A DNA stretch of 53,444 nucleotides from Bacteroidaceae bacterium (GTDB taxonomy: Bacteria; Bacteroidota; Bacteroidia; Bacteroidales; Bacteroidaceae): the NCBI GenBank assembly GCA_017935785.1, contig JAGBGU010000080.1, positions 1-53,444 of the forward strand, given 5' to 3'. Below, piece by piece: positions 8,441 to 15,866 of this stretch. The notes below the pieces were generated by a model. It ran no database searches. It worked only from the letters and a program-made list of their open reading frames with translations, and was not told the DNA's origin. Within the stretch, counting starts at the first letter, position 1; each line of letters opens with the position of its first letter. The position numbers were made by a program, and so were the translations under genes.

Positions 8441-9133
8441 TTACAATAAATTCTTGGATTTGGTTGCCACAAACTCCTTCAGGTAGTATGGTTCAAAATA
8501 TGCCACATCAACAAAATGCTGACGCGCCACAGCCAATTCTGCCAACGGAGCCATATGCCGGGCCGAAGGATAGATTCCGTCTATAAAACGGGCATTGGGA
8601 TGGGTGATGACAGAAGCACACTTTGCCGCTCCGTCACCGAAGAAATACACAGGATGCTCCTCCAGATATTCCAGATAGGTACCGGCTTCTACAATGTCTG
8701 CCTGTACGGGACGCACCGTATGCAGCGCGCGGTCGAACACCGCTGCGTAAACCTCCATTCTGCGGGCGTCTATCATGGGAATCATCAGGGCGTCGTCCTC
8801 AACCTCGTCATGGTAAAGCAGTACCGGCGTACAGAGCACCTTCAAGGTAGACAATCCCACCAAAGGAATCTGGCGGCCATAGCACACGCCCTTGGCCATG
8901 GAAACGCCTATACGCAGACCCGTATAGCTTCCGGGACCCTTGCTTACCGCCACGGCATCCAAGGGGATGGCATGGCTCTCGGCAAAAGAGAGTGCTTCTT
9001 CCACATACACGCCGCATGAAACGGCATGACTGGGCCCCTCAAGGTCTTCACGGCAAAAAATGACTTCGCCGTCCTGGCTTAAGGCCACAGAACATACGCG
9101 TGTACTGGTATCTATATGCAATATGCAAGACAT
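8441..9133 (-). CDS. tsaB: tRNA threonylcarbamoyladenosine biosynthesis protein TsaB
   Basis: This 230-aa protein is the inactive-paralogue partner of TsaD in making t6A37 in tRNAs that read ANN codons. The ASKHA-type N-terminus is ILHIDTSTRVCSVAL, and the signature VSKGPGSYTGLRIGVSMAKG lies near residues 63-82. It is shorter than TsaD and lacks the TsaD metal-binding histidines, as expected for TsaB. It is the first gene of the long minus-strand operon. A TAATTTTG -7 box at 9162-9169 lies 29 bp upstream, and the gene diverges from yicC. Confidence 0.95.
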   Translation of the reverse strand: MSCILHIDTSTRVCSVALSQDGEVIFCREDLEGPSHAVSCGVYVEEALSFAESHAIPLDAVAVSKGPGSYTGLRIGVSMAKGVCYGRQIPLVGLSTLKVLCTPVLLYHDEVEDDALMIPMIDARRMEVYAAVFDRALHTVRPVQADIVEAGTYLEYLEEHPVYFFGDGAAKCASVITHPNARFIDGIYPSARHMAPLAELAVARQHFVDVAYFEPYYLKEFVATKSKNLL

Positions 9134-9161
9134 AAAATTGTTTTTTCCTTTAATTTCGCTA

Positions 9162-9169
9162 CAAAATTA
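9162..9169 (-). promoter_or_regulatory. Promoter -7 element of the tsaB operon
   Basis: On the minus strand this reads TAATTTTG, matching the Bacteroidetes TAnnTTTG -7 consensus. It would give a leader of roughly 25 nt before the tsaB start. No good TTG -33 box is seen at the ideal 20-bp spacing. Confidence 0.55.
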
Positions 9170-9191
9170 CAACTTTCTGCTTTTATTTTGC

Positions 9192-9199
9192 TACTTTTG
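9192..9199 (+). promoter_or_regulatory. Promoter -7 element of the yicC-gmk-nadD-ispF operon
   Basis: TACTTTTG matches TAnnTTTG and lies 21 bp before the chosen yicC start, giving a leader of about 17 nt. It supports the 9221 start over a longer upstream frame. Confidence 0.6.
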
Positions 9200-9220
9200 C
9201 ATAAAATTGTTGTTAAAATT

Positions 9221-10099
9221 ATGATTCTATCCATGACCGGGTACGGTAAGGCTACCGCCGAGTACCAAGGAAAAAAGATTACCGCAGAGATTAAATCTCT
9301 CAACAGTAAGGCGCTGGATCTGTCCACCAGACTGGCTCCCGCCTATAGAGAAAAGGAAATGGAAATCCGTGGCATGATTTCCCAATCACTGGAACGCGGA
9401 AAAGTGGAGTTCAACCTGTGGGTGGAACTCACGGAAGGACCAGCCGAACTCCCCATCAATGCCGTGCTTGCCGAGGCGTACCACCAGCAGATTCTAAGTA
9501 TATGCCAACAGTACGGCATACCCGAACCAACAGACTGGATTCCCTGTCTGTTGCGCATGCCCGACGTAATGGCCCGTACGCAAGAAGTGGCAGAGCTGAC
9601 CGCCGAGGAATGGGCTGCCGCCAAGGACGCCATTTCCCAGGCCATTGGCCAACTTATGGATTTCCGCGCCCAGGAAGGAGCCGCCCTGCAAAAGAAGTTC
9701 TGTGAAAAGCTGGACAACATAGCCTCGCTGCTGGCAAGCATCACACCTTATGAGCAGGAGCGCACCCAGAAAATCCGCCAACGTATTGTAGAAGGCCTTC
9801 AGAGCATCCCCGAGGTGGAGTACGACCGCAACCGTCTGGAGCAGGAAATGATCTACTATATTGAGAAGCTCGACATCAGCGAGGAGAAACAGCGCCTTTC
9901 CAACCACCTCGACTACTTCCGCCGTACCATGGAAGAGGGACACGGACAAGGCAAGAAACTTGGTTTTATCGCACAAGAGATGGGACGCGAGATAAACACC
10001 ACCGGCAGCAAGAGCAACCAAGCTGAAATGCAGAACATCGTTGTGCGCATGAAGGACGAGCTGGAACAGATAAAGGAACAGGTACTCAACGTAATGTAA
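9221..10099 (+). CDS. yicC: YicC family protein (endoribonuclease-like)
   Basis: This 292-aa protein begins MILSMTGYGKA, the family hallmark. The C-terminal DUF1732 end contains LGFIAQEMGREINTTGSKSN and finishes MKDELEQIKEQVLNVM. YicC proteins of other bacteria have been described as RNA endonucleases linked to stability of small RNAs. Glu and Asp residues in this C-terminal segment are the expected metal ligands. The start at 9221 was chosen because the family N-terminus and the promoter at 9192-9199 agree; an upstream in-frame ATG would place the promoter inside the gene. It is the first gene of the operon, with gmk starting 3 bp after its stop, the classic yicC-gmk pairing. Confidence 0.93.
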   Translation: MILSMTGYGKATAEYQGKKITAEIKSLNSKALDLSTRLAPAYREKEMEIRGMISQSLERGKVEFNLWVELTEGPAELPINAVLAEAYHQQILSICQQYGIPEPTDWIPCLLRMPDVMARTQEVAELTAEEWAAAKDAISQAIGQLMDFRAQEGAALQKKFCEKLDNIASLLASITPYEQERTQKIRQRIVEGLQSIPEVEYDRNRLEQEMIYYIEKLDISEEKQRLSNHLDYFRRTMEEGHGQGKKLGFIAQEMGREINTTGSKSNQAEMQNIVVRMKDELEQIKEQVLNVM

Positions 10100-10102
10100 A
10101 CT

Positions 10103-10693
10103 ATGGAGAAAAACGGAAAGTGCATCATATTCAGCGCACCCAGCGGAAGCGGGAAAAGCACCATTGTACAGTGGCTCATGACCGAGCACCCCGAACTGAA
10201 GCTGGCTTTTAGCATCAGCGCCACCAGCCGTCCGCCCCGCGGAACGGAACAGCATGGCGTGGAATACTTCTTCCTCAGTCCCGAGGAGTTCCGCTCCCGT
10301 ATTGCCCGCAACGAATTTCTGGAATATGAGGAAGTGTACCAGGACCGCTTCTACGGCACGCTGAAAGAGCAGGTGGAAAACCAGCTCATGAGCGGACAGA
10401 ACGTGGTATTCGACGTTGATGTCAAGGGCGGATGCAACATAAAGTCGTACTACGGGCAAAGGGCTTTGAGCGTATTCATACAACCCCCTTCAGTGGAAGA
10501 GCTTAGACGCAGACTTCTGAACAGAGGTACGGACAGCATGGAACAGATAGAACAGCGCGTGGACAAAGCTGAATATGAGATGAGCTTTGCCCCGCAGTTC
10601 GACAGCATCGTCACCAATGACAATCTGGATCTGGCCAAGGAACAGACACTGGACCTACTGCGCAAATTCCTCTATGCGGAAGAACAGGAATAA
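10103..10693 (+). CDS. gmk: Guanylate kinase
   Basis: This 196-aa cytoplasmic enzyme phosphorylates GMP to GDP using ATP. The P-loop SAPSGSGKST covers about residues 11-20. The GMP-binding region follows, with SISATSRPPRGTEQHGVEYF, then the lid and a GTDSMEQIEQRVDKAEYEM segment containing the conserved arginines. The length is standard. It starts 3 bp after yicC and lies 24 bp before nadD, so it is part of a nucleotide- and cofactor-synthesis operon. Confidence 0.97.
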   Translation: MEKNGKCIIFSAPSGSGKSTIVQWLMTEHPELKLAFSISATSRPPRGTEQHGVEYFFLSPEEFRSRIARNEFLEYEEVYQDRFYGTLKEQVENQLMSGQNVVFDVDVKGGCNIKSYYGQRALSVFIQPPSVEELRRRLLNRGTDSMEQIEQRVDKAEYEMSFAPQFDSIVTNDNLDLAKEQTLDLLRKFLYAEEQE

Positions 10694-10717
10694 CATAATA
10701 CCCATAGACTTGGAAAT

Positions 10718-11293
10718 ATGACGAAACGTACCATCGGCATTTACGGAGGTTCCTTCAACCCCATCCACAACGGGCACACACAACTGGGCCTTGCCCTGTG
10801 CCAAAAGGGGTTGGTGGACGAGCTGTGGTTTGTTGTTTCGCCCCACAATCCGCACAAACAGCAACACGACCTGTTAGCCGACGAGGCGCGGCTTGCCCTG
10901 GCCCGGATTGCAGTTGAAGAGACCCACTGCCTGCGCGTAAGCGATGTGGAATTCAGCCTGCCACGCCCTTCGTATATGGTAAATACGCTTGAAACCCTGC
11001 GCAACCAGTATCCCCACTGCGAATTTGTCCTTGTCATTGGGGCAGACAACTGGGAACGCTTCACGCTATGGTACAGGCACGAAGAAATACTGCGCCGCCA
11101 CCGTCTTATCATCTATCCGCGTCCGGGATACGAACTGCAGGACATCCCCCCTGGCGTTACCGTGGCAGACACACCGCTCATCCCCATCAGCAGCACCCAG
11201 ATACGGGACAGCATTCACCAAGGAGACTACAACGGAGAAGGGCTTCACCCCTCCGTCTGGAAAGAAATAAACATAAAAGGATATTACAGATGA
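10718..11293 (+). CDS. nadD: Nicotinate-nucleotide adenylyltransferase
   Basis: This 191-aa enzyme converts nicotinate mononucleotide and ATP to deamido-NAD in NAD synthesis. The nucleotidyltransferase motif GGSFNPIHNGH (residues 10-20) and the late SSTQIRDSI (ISSTxIR signature) are both present. The final codon overlaps the start of the MORN-protein gene in an ATGA arrangement at 11290-11293, so the two are probably translationally coupled. Some relatives are fused to other domains; this one is a single domain. Confidence 0.96.
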   Translation: MTKRTIGIYGGSFNPIHNGHTQLGLALCQKGLVDELWFVVSPHNPHKQQHDLLADEARLALARIAVEETHCLRVSDVEFSLPRPSYMVNTLETLRNQYPHCEFVLVIGADNWERFTLWYRHEEILRRHRLIIYPRPGYELQDIPPGVTVADTPLIPISSTQIRDSIHQGDYNGEGLHPSVWKEINIKGYYR

Positions 11294-11943
11294 AACACAT
11301 TTGGACAACCCTGGCACTGATAGCCGTCACGGCATCGGTATGCCACGCACAGAAGACCCCCATTGAGAAGTACGAACTGGTACCTGACGGTCACATGGAA
11401 GTGTATCTCGACTACGTATCGTCCTTCAACGGAAAGTCGCTCACCACCCCCTCGGGCGAGTACATCGGACAGGCCAACCGCCAGAATCAGATCTACGGCT
11501 ACGGAATGTTCATCGGCAACGACGGTTCCAAGGTAACCGGCATGTTCCGCGATGGCGGCCTGCTCTTCGGCATCACCCAGACCATGCAACGCACCATCGT
11601 GGGCAGCCCCGACAAGTATGTGGCCTACAGCAACACCACTGGCCGCGTTGAATACATCGTGCGCGGACAGGAACAACTTGTCATGGAAGGCCCGGAACAG
11701 TACAACTACGGATTCGTTACCATGCGGTATGCCAACGGCGACCAGTACATGGGCGAAATCTTCATGAACCGCCGACACGGATTCGGCATCTACTATTATG
11801 CCAACGGCGACATCTGGTACGGCCCCTACGAGAACGACATGCGCAACGGCTACGGAGTTCTCTTTACCGAGACCGACGGCATTTTGCTGGGCGAATGGCG
11901 CGGCGAGCAAGTCAAACGAGTAATACCCGTCAGATACAGATGA
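11290..11943 (+). CDS. Exported MORN-repeat protein
   Basis: This 217-aa protein has a cleavable signal peptide (MKHIWTTLALIAVTASVCHA), so it is probably periplasmic or at the outer membrane. Four or more MORN-type repeats are visible: YGYGMFIGNDG, YGFVTMRYANGDQYMGEI, HGFGIYYYANGDIWYGPY and NGYGVLFTETDGILLGEW. MORN repeats form open beta-hairpin sheets that bind proteins or lipids. The start was placed at 11290 because that ATG begins the signal peptide and overlaps the nadD stop. Its own stop overlaps the ispF start by the same ATGA arrangement. The partner and role are unknown. Confidence 0.85.
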   Translation: MKHIWTTLALIAVTASVCHAQKTPIEKYELVPDGHMEVYLDYVSSFNGKSLTTPSGEYIGQANRQNQIYGYGMFIGNDGSKVTGMFRDGGLLFGITQTMQRTIVGSPDKYVAYSNTTGRVEYIVRGQEQLVMEGPEQYNYGFVTMRYANGDQYMGEIFMNRRHGFGIYYYANGDIWYGPYENDMRNGYGVLFTETDGILLGEWRGEQVKRVIPVRYR

Positions 11944-12419
11944 AGATAAGAGTAGGAATGGGATTCGACGTCCATCGTCTTGTCCCCGAACGCGAGTTGT
12001 GGCTGGGCGGCATACGCCTGGAGCATACGCTGGGGCTGCTGGGCCACAGCGATGCTGACGTGCTCATCCACGCCATTTGCGACGCCTTGTTGGGAGCCGC
12101 CAACATGCGCGACATCGGCTACCATTTCCCAGATACCGGGAAAGAGTTTCACAACATTGACAGCAAGATTCTGCTCCGCAAGACCGTTGAGCTGCTGTCA
12201 GAAAAGGGTTACAGCATAGGCAACATAGACGCCACCGTCTGTGCCGAACAGCCCAAGCTGAAGCCTCACATTCCCCAAATGCAGGAATGTCTGGCAGGCG
12301 TGATGGGAATAGATGCGGACGACATCAGCATTAAAGCCACCACCACCGAGAAGCTTGGTTTCACCGGCCGCCAAGAAGGCATATCGGCATACGCCACCGT
12401 GCTTATTCACAAACAATAA
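11940..12419 (+). CDS. ispF: 2-C-methyl-D-erythritol 2,4-cyclodiphosphate synthase
   Basis: This 159-aa enzyme forms MEcPP and CMP in the MEP isoprenoid pathway, acting as a trimer with zinc at the subunit interfaces. The N-terminus reads KIRVGMGFDVHRL, supplying the Asp and His zinc ligands, and GHSDADVLIHAICDALLGAA follows. The C-terminal ISIKATTTEKLGFTGRQEGI is also typical. The start at 11940 matches the family N-terminus and overlaps the MORN gene stop. It lies 14 bp before the glycosidase-like gene. Together with dxr in the divergent operon, two MEP-pathway genes occur within 7 kb. Confidence 0.97.
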   Translation: MKIRVGMGFDVHRLVPERELWLGGIRLEHTLGLLGHSDADVLIHAICDALLGAANMRDIGYHFPDTGKEFHNIDSKILLRKTVELLSEKGYSIGNIDATVCAEQPKLKPHIPQMQECLAGVMGIDADDISIKATTTEKLGFTGRQEGISAYATVLIHKQ

Positions 12420-12433
12420 CGAAGAAAAGACGC

Positions 12434-14290
12434 ATGAAGAACACAGTCAGACTGGCCGTGCTGTGCCTGCTTTGGGCATGCACAGCCGCATTATCCGTCG
12501 CCCAGACCAAGGCTGCGCTGGGCGGTTATCCCATAGCCAATTTTGCACTGACCGTAAACGTATCGCCACAAGGCGAAATGTACGGACAGATTCTCCACAA
12601 CACCGGCAGGCTGGGTCCCTGGCTTACCGACCGCGGCGCCGTAGAGGTGGGCGTGGAAAAGGATGGCTCATCACATCCTCTTTCTGCATTTGCCGCCAGG
12701 GAAATCAGCCGTCAATTCCCCTTCGTAGAGGGCACTTACGCCAAATCTTCCCTCATCCGGTCACGCCTCAAGATTAAGACCTTCTGTCCACTCGCCGTCA
12801 ACGATGTGGACAATTCCGCCCTGCCCGTCATCATGCTGCAGGTTGAATGCCACAACCCCAAGAGCAAGGCCGAAAACTTCAGCCTCACACTCCGCCCCAA
12901 CGAGAAACTGGCGGAAGGGCTGAAACGACAAGGCGGAAACGCATTCCATGCAGTGGGCAACGGGCAGTTTCTCATGGCGGCAGACAATGCCGTGGAATGG
13001 AACAACGGCCAAATGAGCATACCTGTAAGCCTGGAGGGCAAGCAGACCAAGACCCTGCGCATACTCATTGCCCTGCACGACGCCGAATGGGTGTCCACGC
13101 TCCGCTTCTCCAATCCGTCCGAAGTGGCGGAATACACCTTCCTTGCCTGGAACGCACTTGAGCAGCACACAAGACAGTTCTCCCAGGCCATTCCGGAAAG
13201 CGGCTTCAGCGAGGTGGACACCTACCTGCGCTGGTATCTGGTACCCGCCATTTCGCTTACCCGCTGCAACCGGAAGGGCGAAATACTAACGATGGGCTAT
13301 TGCGAACTCAATCCGCGCGACAGCTACTGGACCACCTGGCTCCATCTGGTACTCTACAAGGACGCCGAGCGAAAGATGATAGAGGAATGCCTCCAGGCTG
13401 TCAGCCCAGCCGGCAAGATGCCCACCACCATACTGCCCCTTATCGAAAGGCATGACGACCTGGACATCAACGCCTTCCTCATCCTGCGCATTGCACGCTT
13501 CTACCGCCTTTATCACGAACGCGAAAACCTCAAGCGCTACTGGCCCGTAATGAAGCGGGCCATGGACTGGCTCATCGCCCGCGACACACAAGGCTTCGGG
13601 CTGCCGCGGCAAGTATCCTTCTGGGGCGACTGGAAGGACGTAAAGGGAGTGGAGGACAGGGCCTATTCCCCCTTCTCCGCACTCATATACCTTACCGCCC
13701 TGAAGGACATGATACAGATGGGAACCGAGTGTGGCGACACACAGGCCGTAAACCGTTACCAGGCCGCCTATGACAAGGGATACCAGGCCGTAAACCGCAG
13801 CACAGACCAGGGCGGAATGTGGAACGGACAGTACTACTGCCAACTTTGGAAGGACGGCAGCGTAAACGACAAACTGCTGCAGGACCAGACCATAGGCATC
13901 CTCTTCGACGTTGTGCCACATGACAGAGCTCTGAAGATACTTGAAGCGCTCAACAGCAAGAGCCGTACCCCCTACGGCATAGCCGAGACCATGCCCTATT
14001 ACCCCAAAGAGTTCGGCTACGAACCCGGCACCTACCACAACGGAGCCGTATGGCCGTGGGTAAGCTGGATGGACTGCTGGGCCCGCATCCACAAAGGACA
14101 GACAGCCGATGCCGTGGAACTGATCAAGGCCGTGGGCCACGCAGACATCGTAGCCTCGGGCGACTGGTCGGCCAACGAACACATCAACAGCCGGACCGGC
14201 GAAAACCTCGGCTTCCACATCCAGGGATGGAGCGCCGCCCTCTTCGGCGTAGTCTATTTCGGTATGGCCCATCCCGGCATCATACCTTAG
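12434..14290 (+). CDS. Exported six-hairpin glycosidase-like protein (GH116/GDE-type barrel)
   Basis: This 618-aa protein has a signal peptide (cleavage near ALSVAQ, about residue 23), so it should be periplasmic or surface-attached. The N-terminal third is a beta-rich domain. The rest looks like an (alpha/alpha)6 barrel: ELNPRDSYWTTWLHLVLY, KGVEDRAYSPFSALIYLTAL, GMWNGQYYCQLWKDGS, LLQDQTIG and TYHNGAVWPWVSWMDCW. The WNGxYY...DQ and YHNGxVWPW motifs recall GH116 glucosidases and glycogen-debranching-type barrels. Several Asp/Glu residues could be catalytic, but I cannot assign the pair. It is the last gene of the yicC-to-ispF operon, an odd place for a carbohydrate enzyme. Substrate is unknown. 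Confidence 0.75.
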   Translation: MKNTVRLAVLCLLWACTAALSVAQTKAALGGYPIANFALTVNVSPQGEMYGQILHNTGRLGPWLTDRGAVEVGVEKDGSSHPLSAFAAREISRQFPFVEGTYAKSSLIRSRLKIKTFCPLAVNDVDNSALPVIMLQVECHNPKSKAENFSLTLRPNEKLAEGLKRQGGNAFHAVGNGQFLMAADNAVEWNNGQMSIPVSLEGKQTKTLRILIALHDAEWVSTLRFSNPSEVAEYTFLAWNALEQHTRQFSQAIPESGFSEVDTYLRWYLVPAISLTRCNRKGEILTMGYCELNPRDSYWTTWLHLVLYKDAERKMIEECLQAVSPAGKMPTTILPLIERHDDLDINAFLILRIARFYRLYHERENLKRYWPVMKRAMDWLIARDTQGFGLPRQVSFWGDWKDVKGVEDRAYSPFSALIYLTALKDMIQMGTECGDTQAVNRYQAAYDKGYQAVNRSTDQGGMWNGQYYCQLWKDGSVNDKLLQDQTIGILFDVVPHDRALKILEALNSKSRTPYGIAETMPYYPKEFGYEPGTYHNGAVWPWVSWMDCWARIHKGQTADAVELIKAVGHADIVASGDWSANEHINSRTGENLGFHIQGWSAALFGVVYFGMAHPGIIP

Positions 14291-14298
14291 TGCCTCAA

Positions 14299-14346
14299 AC
14301 ATCTAACTTGTTTCAGATTCTGTCCGCGGAGAAGAAAGGCTCGCCG
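14299..14346. repeat. Dispersed repeat (TCTGTCCGCGG family), partial copy
   Basis: This stretch shares the order CTTGTTTCAG, TCTGTCCGCGGAGAAG, GGCTCGC with copies at 52921-52992 and 53348-53438. Here the second half is missing or diverged. It lies just past the glycosidase-like gene stop in a convergent intergenic region. Confidence 0.7.
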
Positions 14347-14545
14347 TCTTCCAGACGTTTTCGTTCCCTAATCATTCCGACATATGCCGAGGGAGTCCCG
14401 CGGTCATTTTTTAGCATCAAGAAATGCGATCCGGGGTTCCGAAAGCGTTTTGCAGACGTACAAAAAGGTGGAATTTGTACCTTGTCGAGGGTTTTAAAAG
14501 GACAGAATTCAACTTTTCGCTGCAGCGCTACACTCCCCTGCCTGC

Positions 14546-14597
14546 AAAAAAATCCCCGAAACGGTTGCAGTCTTTTGCTGCTTTTACGTTTCGGGGA
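14546..14597 (-). terminator. Terminator of the porU-porV operon
   Basis: TCCCCGAAACG (14553-14563) pairs perfectly with CGTTTCGGGGA (14587-14597), and the loop holds a smaller GCAG/CTGC hairpin. On the minus strand the stem is followed by seven T residues (14546-14552 complement). It lies 65 bp beyond the porV stop. Confidence 0.85.
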
Positions 14598-14661
14598 AGA
14601 AAAAACAGGCTGTCTTTTACATTCCTTTCCTGTCGGAAAGTATTCCGCGTCACAATCTCTC

Positions 14662-15843
14662 CTATCTTCTGCGGCGGCCAAAGAGGTCCTTCATGCCGTC
14701 CAGGTCGAAGCCCAGGGTAAAGCGCATGGTCTGGTCCAGCGGATTGGTCTGGCTTGTGCTGAACACATAGGCGGCATCCACGGTAAAGACGCTCATGTGG
14801 AATCCGGCTCCCACGGTAAAGTACTTGCGGTTACCCTTGTTGGCCGCCTCGTGGTGGTAACCGGCACGCATCATGAAGCGGTCGTTGTAGGTATATTCGC
14901 AACCCAGACTCCACTGGATTTCCTCCAGTTCTTCCTTGAAACCGTTGGGCGCGTCGTGGAAACTCTTGAATATACCGGCAATAGGCGAAATGTCGTAATA
15001 TTCGCGCTGTACGCGGTCTTCATAGTCATTGTCGGCCTCGTCCTCTTCCTGCTTGGGATAGGTGGGGACAAGGAGTTTGTTGAGGTCGGCCGCCACGCTG
15101 AACTTGTTGTACTCGTTAAAGGGGATGGTGAAGTTGGCTCCCAAACGCAGGTTGGTGGGGATAAACTCGCTGTTGTCATCGCCACCGAATGATATCTTGC
15201 TACCGATATTGCTGATATTCAGACCCCATCCGAAGCTACACTCGCGGCTGCCTGCCATAAAGTAGCCCAGGCGGTAGAGGGCGATGTCGGCGGCAAAGGC
15301 CTTGCCGGCGCTGCTCTCGGCGGTGTAGTCGTACTTGATGTCGGAATAGATGAAGCGCAGGTTTACGGCCATGGAGAAGCGTTCGCTGAGCATTCGGCTG
15401 TAACCCACATCAAACGCCATTTCGTAGGGATTGATGGTCATGTCGTCCATTCCGCTCAGATACACCTCGCCCAGACTGAAGAAACGCAGCGAGCTGTGGA
15501 CGGCGGAATAGTCGCCTATACGGTAGAAACCTACCAGGTTGGCCAGATTGATGTCGTTAACCAGTTTGCGCAACCAGGGCGTGTAACTTACCGAAGCTCC
15601 CGCGCGGGCTATGTTGAAAGGATACTTGGCGGGATTCCAGAACTGTGAGTTGACATCGGCCTCGGTGGCGGCGCCCACATCACCCATTGAGCCTCCGCGT
15701 GCGTCGGGGGCGATGGAAAGGCTGGTCACACTGGAGTTCACGGGGTTGAACATATTCTGCTTGTCCCGCGCCTGAACGGCATAGGACGAGAGGATGAGCA
15801 GCACGGCTGCTAATGTACGGAGAATATTTTTTCTGTATTGCAT
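14662..15843 (-). CDS. porV: Type IX secretion outer-membrane shuttle PorV (LptO)
   Basis: This 393-aa predicted outer-membrane beta-barrel of the FadL-like PorV family carries T9SS cargo from the SprA translocon to the PorU sortase. The signal peptide ends near YAVQA. The family-typical start of the mature protein reads NSSVTSLSIAPDARGGSMGD, and WNPAKYPF and FFSLGEVYLSG follow. The tail (TLGFDLDGMKDLFGRRRR) ends in a basic cluster. It starts 23 bp after the porU stop, so the two are co-transcribed, as in other T9SS-bearing Bacteroidetes. An acidic extracellular-loop-like stretch (KQEEDEADNDYEDR) is visible in the middle. Confidence 0.94.
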   Translation of the reverse strand: MQYRKNILRTLAAVLLILSSYAVQARDKQNMFNPVNSSVTSLSIAPDARGGSMGDVGAATEADVNSQFWNPAKYPFNIARAGASVSYTPWLRKLVNDINLANLVGFYRIGDYSAVHSSLRFFSLGEVYLSGMDDMTINPYEMAFDVGYSRMLSERFSMAVNLRFIYSDIKYDYTAESSAGKAFAADIALYRLGYFMAGSRECSFGWGLNISNIGSKISFGGDDNSEFIPTNLRLGANFTIPFNEYNKFSVAADLNKLLVPTYPKQEEDEADNDYEDRVQREYYDISPIAGIFKSFHDAPNGFKEELEEIQWSLGCEYTYNDRFMMRAGYHHEAANKGNRKYFTVGAGFHMSVFTVDAAYVFSTSQTNPLDQTMRFTLGFDLDGMKDLFGRRRR

Positions 15844-15866
15844 ATATGAAAAACTGACAGAGGGGG

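Noticed and set aside
14424..14720. Plus-strand frame of about 98 codons between the glycosidase-like gene and porV
   Set aside because: It crosses the terminator hairpin at 14546-14597 and overlaps the porV coding end; no family match.
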